From positions 332,439 to 396,438 of the forward strand of contig NZ_LT985196.1 of the NCBI RefSeq assembly GCF_900289115.1: a stretch of 64,000 bases of DNA, written 5' to 3'. This DNA is from Janibacter massiliensis. Its GTDB lineage: Bacteria > Actinomycetota > Actinomycetes > Actinomycetales > Dermatophilaceae. Below are positions 59,867 to 64,000 of the stretch, in pieces (the first letter of the stretch is position 1; the number at the start of each line of letters is the position of its first letter). The position numbers and the translations under genes are program-made. The notes under the pieces were generated by a model. That model had not been told where the DNA came from. It did not search any database and saw nothing but the letters and a program-made list of their open reading frames with translations.

Positions 59867-61063
59867 GTGACCACGGGCCTGCACCTGCCGACGGCGATCG
59901 TCGTCGCGACGACGCTGGTCCTGCTGTGGGTGCTCGGCCAGGTCATTGTCCGCACCCGGCGCCCGCGCGGAGGTTTCCTCAGCGACGCCGACCGCGCCAC
60001 CCACGAGACCCTGCACACCGCCTCGCTCGCCGCCCGGGAGCTGCGCGAGGGGCTCGACGACTCCGGCGTCACCCGCGCCGCACCGCACCTGCGCGCGATG
60101 CTCGGCACCCCCGCGATCGCGGTGTGCGACCCGACCGGGCCGATCGTCTGGGAGGGCGTCGGCGAGCACCACCTGACGAGCGCCCACGGGCACGCCGAGC
60201 AGGCCCGTCGCACCGGCCGCACCGTCGCCCTCACCGAGCGCGACGTCCGCTGCCCCGACCCCGACTGCCCCGTGCGGGCCGCCGTCGTCACCCCGATCGT
60301 CGCCGACGGCCGGCTCGTCGGGACCATCGCCGCCTACGGCCCGAGCGTCACCTCCGGCCTCGCGCTCGCGCTCGAGGAGGTCGCGCGGCTCGTCGCCGAC
60401 CAGGTCGAGCTCGCCGAGCTCGACCTCGAGCGCACACGCGCCGTCGAGGCCGAGCTGCGGGCCCTGCGTGCGCAGATCAGCCCGCACTTCGTCTACAACT
60501 CGCTCGCGGCGATCGCCACGTTCGTCCGGACCGACCCCGACCGGGCCCGTGAGCTCCTTCTCGAGTTCGCCGACTTCACGCGCTACGCGCTGCGCCGCGG
60601 CGGAGCCTTCACGACCCTGCGCGAGGAGCTGCAGAACGTCGAGCGCTACCTCGTCCTCGAGCAGGCCCGCTTCGGCGACCGGCTGCGCATCAGCCTCCGG
60701 ATCGACCCTGCGGTGCTGCCCGTGCGCGTGCCCTACCTCGCGATCCAGCCGCTCGTCGAGAACGCCGTGCGCCACGGGCTCGCGCCGAAGGAGGGGCCCG
60801 GGCACGTGACCCTGACCGCGACCGACCGCGGGACGGACGTCGAGGTGTCCATCGAGGACGACGGCGTCGGCGCGGACCCCGAGCACGTCCGGCGAGTGCT
60901 CGACGGCCAGCTGCGGACCGACTCCGTCGGCCTGGGCAACGTCGACGCCCGGCTCCGGCAGGTCTACGGCCCGGCTGCCGGGCTCGTCGTGGACACCGCG
61001 CGCGGGGCCGGGACGAGGGTCGCCTTCCGGGTTCCGAAGTTCCAGCCACACGAGACCGACTGA
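59867..61063 (+). CDS. LytS-type sensor histidine kinase with GAF-like domain
   Basis: 398 residues from GTG 59867. One N-terminal transmembrane helix (IVVATTLVLLWVLGQVIV), then a cytoplasmic GAF-like domain (about 45-180) with two Cys in DVRCPDPDCPV, and the His_kinase domain of LytS with His207 in QISPHFVYNSLAAI. HATPase_c follows: LVENAVRHGLAPKEGPG and SVGLGNVDARLRQVYG. The usual LytS 5-7 helix sensor is absent. It is paired with the LytTR regulator 17 bp downstream. Confidence 0.92.
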   Translation: MTTGLHLPTAIVVATTLVLLWVLGQVIVRTRRPRGGFLSDADRATHETLHTASLAARELREGLDDSGVTRAAPHLRAMLGTPAIAVCDPTGPIVWEGVGEHHLTSAHGHAEQARRTGRTVALTERDVRCPDPDCPVRAAVVTPIVADGRLVGTIAAYGPSVTSGLALALEEVARLVADQVELAELDLERTRAVEAELRALRAQISPHFVYNSLAAIATFVRTDPDRARELLLEFADFTRYALRRGGAFTTLREELQNVERYLVLEQARFGDRLRISLRIDPAVLPVRVPYLAIQPLVENAVRHGLAPKEGPGHVTLTATDRGTDVEVSIEDDGVGADPEHVRRVLDGQLRTDSVGLGNVDARLRQVYGPAAGLVVDTARGAGTRVAFRVPKFQPHETD

Positions 61064-61080
61064 CCGGTAGCATCCCGCGC

Positions 61081-61872
61081 ATGCCGAGCGCGATGGCGGG
61101 CGAGGACGCCCACGGCCGCACCCCTGCCGTGCCCGGCCTCACCGTCCTCGTCGTCGACGACGAGGCCCCGGCGCTGTCGGAGATGCAGTACCTCCTCGAG
61201 CAGGACGAGCGCGTCGGCCGGATCCTCACCGCGTCGAGCGGCACCGACGCCCTGGGCGTCCTCGAGCGCGAGCGGGTCGACCTCGTCCTGAGCGACATCT
61301 CCATGCCCGGGCTCGACGGCATGGCGCTGGCCCGCGTCGTCTCGCGCTTCGCGGAGCGCCCGCGGATCGTCTTCGTCACCGCGCACGAGGAGCACGCGGT
61401 CGACGCCTTCGCCCTCGACGCCGACGACTACGTCGTCAAACCCGTGCGCGCGGCGCGGCTCCGGGAGGCCGTGCGCCGGGTCGTCCAGGCCCAGCCCCGG
61501 GAGGCCGCGCCGGCCGACCAGGAGCCGCCGGAAGAGACGGTCCCGGTCGAGCTCGCGGGGGTGACCCGACTCGTCAAGCGTTCGGACATCCGCTGGGTCG
61601 AGGCGCACGGCGACTACGTCCGACTCCACACGGCCACCGGCGGGCACCTCGTGCGCATCCCCATGGCGACCCTCGAGGAGCGCTGGGCGTCGGTCGGGTT
61701 CGTCCGCATCCACCGCAGCACCCTCGTCTCGGCGCGCCACATCCAGGAGGTGCGCACCGACCACGGCCGGTGCACGGTGGTCGTCGAGGGCATCCCCCTG
61801 CAGGTCAGCCGCCGCCACACCCGCGACCTGCGCGAGCTCCTCGCCCGCGGGGACGCGGGGGTCTCCCTGTGA
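61081..61872 (+). CDS. LytTR-family response regulator
   Basis: 263 residues from the start codon at 61081. Receiver: VLVVDDEAPALSEMQYLLEQ, Asp72 in LVLSDISMPGLDG, Lys in DYVVKPVRA. The LytTR DNA-binding domain spans about residues 155-260 (DIRWVEAHGDYVRLHT, GFVRIHRSTLVSARHI). Probably controls the symporter operon it belongs to, as BtsR and LytT control pyruvate transporters (family knowledge). GTGA overlap with the next gene. Confidence 0.93.
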   Translation: MPSAMAGEDAHGRTPAVPGLTVLVVDDEAPALSEMQYLLEQDERVGRILTASSGTDALGVLERERVDLVLSDISMPGLDGMALARVVSRFAERPRIVFVTAHEEHAVDAFALDADDYVVKPVRAARLREAVRRVVQAQPREAAPADQEPPEETVPVELAGVTRLVKRSDIRWVEAHGDYVRLHTATGGHLVRIPMATLEERWASVGFVRIHRSTLVSARHIQEVRTDHGRCTVVVEGIPLQVSRRHTRDLRELLARGDAGVSL

Positions 61873-62267
61873 GCCGCGAGACCACGGGACCGGCAACGCC
61901 CGAGACCCCCCGCCGGGTGCGGGTCACCCGCTCGGCCGCTGCGCCCAGCACGCCGCGGCGCTCGGCCCGCCGGCTCGACCTCGCCGAGCAGACCGGCCTC
62001 GGCCAGGTGTGGGTGAGCGACCTGCTGCGGGCGCAAGGCCGTCTCGCGCTCGGTGTCATCGCCGTCGGGATCGTCGGCCTCGGGCTGCTGCCGGTCCTCT
62101 TCGCGCTCGTCCCGGGCTCGGCGGGCATCCGGGTCCTCGGCGTGCCCTTCCCGTGGCTCGTCCTCGGCGGCGCCCTCTACCCGGCGGCGGTCCTGCTCGC
62201 CTGGGTCCACGTCCGCGGGTCGGAACGGATCGAGCGCCAGTTCGACGCGACGATCCAGCGCCAGTGA
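61869..62267 (+). CDS. DUF485-like two-pass membrane protein
   Basis: 132 residues from GTG 61869. A basic N-terminus of about 55 residues, then two transmembrane segments (LALGVIAVGIVGLGLLPVLF and FPWLVLGGALYPAAVLLAWV) and a short tail (RGSERIERQFDATIQ) like that of DUF485 proteins. These accompany acetate/solute symporters (YjcH with ActP). GTGA overlaps on both sides tie it to regulator and transporter. Confidence 0.75.
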   Translation: MSRETTGPATPETPRRVRVTRSAAAPSTPRRSARRLDLAEQTGLGQVWVSDLLRAQGRLALGVIAVGIVGLGLLPVLFALVPGSAGIRVLGVPFPWLVLGGALYPAAVLLAWVHVRGSERIERQFDATIQRQ

Positions 62268-63787
62268 CCCTGCTGGCCGTCGCCCTCGTCTGCCTCGCCA
62301 CCGTCGGGGTCGGGCTCATGGGCGGCCGGTTCTCCCGGGCCACGAGCGACTTCTACGTCGCGAGCCGGTCGGTCGGCGCCTCACGGAACGCGAGCGCGAT
62401 CTGCGGCGAGTACCTCTCGGCGGCGAGCTTCCTCGGGGTGGGCGGGCTCGTCTTCGCCGGCGGCCTCGACATGCTCTGGTTCCCCGTCGGGTACACCGTC
62501 GGCTTCCTCGCGCTGCTCGTCCTCGTCGCCGCCCCGCTGCGCCGGTCGGGGGCGTACACCCTCCCCGACTTCGCCGCCGCCCGGCTGGGCAGCCGGCGGG
62601 TCCGCCGGGTCTGCGGGGCGCTCGTCGTCCTTGTCGGCTGGCTCTACCTGCTCCCCCTCCTGCGCGGCGCGGGGATTGCGCTCGAGCACCTCGTCGGGTC
62701 CCGGCCGTGGGTGGGCTCGACGCTCGTCGCGGGCGTCGTCGCGGTCACCGTCGCGGCCGGCGGGATGCGATCGATCACCCTCGTCCAGGCCGGCCAGTAC
62801 TGGTTCAAGCTCGTCGCGCTCGCCGTGCCCGCCCTCGTGCTCGTCGCGCTGTGGGCCCACCGGGGTGCCCCGGCCATCGACCCGCCGCCCGGCTGGTCGC
62901 AGCCGTTCCACGGTCTCGGCGTCACGGGCCACCCCTTCTACGCGACCGTCTCGACGATCCTCGGGCTGTCGCTGGGGACGATGGCGCTGCCGCACGTCGT
63001 CATCCGGCTCTACACGAACGCCGACGGCGCGGCCGCCCGGCGGACGACGGTGCTCGTCGTCGCGCTGCTCGGCCTCTTCTACCTCTTCCCGCCCGTCGTC
63101 GGCGTGCTCGGCCACGTCTTCCTCCCGCCCGGGTACGCCGGGGACGTCGACGCCGTCCTCCTCGACCTGCCGCGCGCGGCGCTGGGCGGTCCCGCCGGCG
63201 AGGCGCTCGCTGCCCTCGTCGGTGCCGGGGCCGTGGCCGCCTTCCTCTCGACCGCCTCCGGGCTCGCGATCGCCGTCGCGGGCGTGCTCGACCAGGACGT
63301 CATCTCCCCCGTGCGGCGGCCCTGCTCGGGCGTCGTCGGCGAGGGCGGGTCCGTCGGCGGGTTCCGGCTGGGGACGGTCCTCGCCCTGCTCGTCCCGCTG
63401 CTGCTGAGCCTCGTCGTGCCGCCGCTCGGGCTGGCGACGACGGTCGGTCTCACGTTCTCGGTCGCCGCGGCGACGTTCACGCCCCTGCTCGTCCTGGGCG
63501 TGTGGTGGCGGGGCCTGTCCACGGTCGGCGCGACGGCGGGGATGCTCGTCGGGGGCGCCACGTCGTTCGGGTGCGTGGGGCTGTCCCTCGTCCGCGGTGA
63601 TGCGCCCGGCGCCTCGTGGGCGACCGCCCTCGTCGCCCACCCGGCCGCGTGGAGCATCCCCCTCGCCTTCGCGACGGCGACGGTCGTCTCCCTCGCGACG
63701 CCGTCCTCGATCCCCCGCGGGACCGACCGCTTTCTCGCGCGCCTGCACACCCCGGAGTCTGCGCAGGGCGTGGCGCCCCGGGGCTGA
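62264..63787 (+). CDS. Sodium:solute symporter (SSS family; monocarboxylate/acetate type)
   Basis: 507 residues from GTG 62264, about 13 transmembrane helices. FYVASRSVGASRNASAICGEYLSAASFLG is the SSS N-terminal signature, SITLVQAGQYWFKL follows, and GTMALPHVVIRLYT and AAFLSTASGLAIAVAGVLDQD match ActP/MctC. It likely imports acetate, pyruvate or another short carboxylate with Na+ or H+. The LytS/LytTR pair in front resembles pyruvate-sensing systems, so substrate-induced uptake is inferred. Confidence 0.88.
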   Translation: MTLLAVALVCLATVGVGLMGGRFSRATSDFYVASRSVGASRNASAICGEYLSAASFLGVGGLVFAGGLDMLWFPVGYTVGFLALLVLVAAPLRRSGAYTLPDFAAARLGSRRVRRVCGALVVLVGWLYLLPLLRGAGIALEHLVGSRPWVGSTLVAGVVAVTVAAGGMRSITLVQAGQYWFKLVALAVPALVLVALWAHRGAPAIDPPPGWSQPFHGLGVTGHPFYATVSTILGLSLGTMALPHVVIRLYTNADGAAARRTTVLVVALLGLFYLFPPVVGVLGHVFLPPGYAGDVDAVLLDLPRAALGGPAGEALAALVGAGAVAAFLSTASGLAIAVAGVLDQDVISPVRRPCSGVVGEGGSVGGFRLGTVLALLVPLLLSLVVPPLGLATTVGLTFSVAAATFTPLLVLGVWWRGLSTVGATAGMLVGGATSFGCVGLSLVRGDAPGASWATALVAHPAAWSIPLAFATATVVSLATPSSIPRGTDRFLARLHTPESAQGVAPRG

Positions 63788-63803
63788 CCCCCCTCGCGCC
63801 GCG

Positions 63804-63849
63804 CGACTCGACTCCCGGTCATCGGATCCGGTGACCGGGAGCCGATTCG
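63804..63849 (+). terminator. Terminator hairpin after the symporter
   Basis: CGACTCGACTCCCGGTCA (63804-63821) pairs with TGACCGGGAGCCGATTCG (63832-63849), 16 of 18 positions, with a perfect 10-bp inner stem round a 10-nt loop, 17 nt after the stop. Probable end of the lytS-symporter transcript. Confidence 0.6.
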
Positions 63850-63972
63850 ATGGGCGCGAAGCCCCCGATCACCTCGCCCCGCCCTCGCCCGCGGCCCGGC
63901 CACCCGGTCGCGCGCGGACGACCGCTCGGCCGCGCCCGGCGACCGTTCGGCGGGGGCCCCCCCGCCGTTGGA

Positions 63973-64000
63973 CTGGCTCTTTTACACATCTCCGAGCCCA
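63973..64000 (+). other. Probable Nextera adapter remnant at the sequence end
   Basis: CTGGCTCTTTTACACATCT (63973-63991) matches the 19-bp Tn5 mosaic end CTGTCTCTTATACACATCT at 17 positions, and CCGAGCCCA (63992-64000) matches the start of the Nextera read-2 adapter exactly. The AT-rich run is also unlike the flanking DNA. This is most likely untrimmed library sequence, not genome. The last coding feature ends 186 bp before it. Confidence 0.85.

Noticed and set aside
63850..63972. A further gene start or regulatory region after the symporter terminator
   Set aside because: No ribosome site or conserved frame, and the stretch runs into probable adapter sequence, so its reliability is doubtful.

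Overview
The window is about 64 kb of very GC-rich, densely packed DNA from an actinobacterium. GC-biased codon use, many GTG starts, Lsr2, Ku plus split LigD activities, a lysine-tailed topoisomerase I and a Tad pilus locus all fit. The gene order resembles Intrasporangiaceae/Dermatophilaceae-type genomes, but that family-level placement is inference. From memory, the backbone order (clpC, lsr2, lysS, panC, DUF2520, DUF3180, folK/folB, folP, folE, ftsH, hpt, tilS, DUF2342, dacB, ppa; then fic-like, holB, topA, sftH-like helicase, tad genes) follows Mycobacterium tuberculosis Rv3596c-Rv3628 and Rv3641c-Rv3660c, so the window can be read as a conserved chromosome backbone with accessory insertions.

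Layout. 1-6.7 kb: 5' end of clpC, a Nei-type glycosylase, a non-homologous end-joining island (ku divergent from separate ligase and polymerase genes), a FhuF-like iron-sulfur protein, lsr2, lysS. 6.7-17.6 kb: panC and a DUF2520 gene; an inserted pair of a surface protein and its probable sortase; then a minus-strand operon ftsH-folE-(MprF-like membrane protein)-folP-folBK-DUF3180 whose members overlap. 17.7-25.6 kb: hpt, tilS, a plus-strand MFS-thiM-thiE operon, a DUF2342 metalloprotease, dacB, ppa. 25.6-33.3 kb: complete kdpFABCDE, with helically phased direct repeats in front that could be the KdpE operator. 33.3-39.9 kb: a secreted protein of unknown function, an acetyltransferase, a pirin, tRNA-Thr(CGT), a lipoprotein peptidase, holB, tmk. 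39.9-47 kb: a DJ-1/PfpI gene enclosed by inverted GCGCGC-rich repeats, an acyl-CoA ligase, an SCP2 protein, a ChaA antiporter, topA. 47-53.4 kb: two tandem paralogous membrane proteins, a methyltransferase, a STAS protein, an SftH-type helicase. 53.4-58.6 kb: Tad locus (cpaE, tadA, tadB, tadC, Flp-like DUF4244 pilin, two TadE-type proteins), interrupted by a lipoprotein and an M50 protease. 58.9-63.8 kb: Fic-like protein, LytS/LytTR two-component pair, a DUF485-like membrane protein and a sodium:solute symporter.

How genes work together: most neighbours are translationally coupled by ATGA/GTGA overlaps (folate operon, kdp, tad, lytTR-symporter, tmk-holB, panC-DUF2520). At four convergent gene pairs the two stop codons sit inside one short inverted repeat that could act as a two-way terminator.

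The most noteworthy unexplained signals are the inverted repeats around the DJ-1 gene, a paired GTCCACAG box found in front of both halves of the tad locus, and a probable sequencing-adapter remnant (Nextera mosaic end plus read-2 adapter) in the last 28 bases, which suggests the assembled sequence ends in non-genomic DNA.
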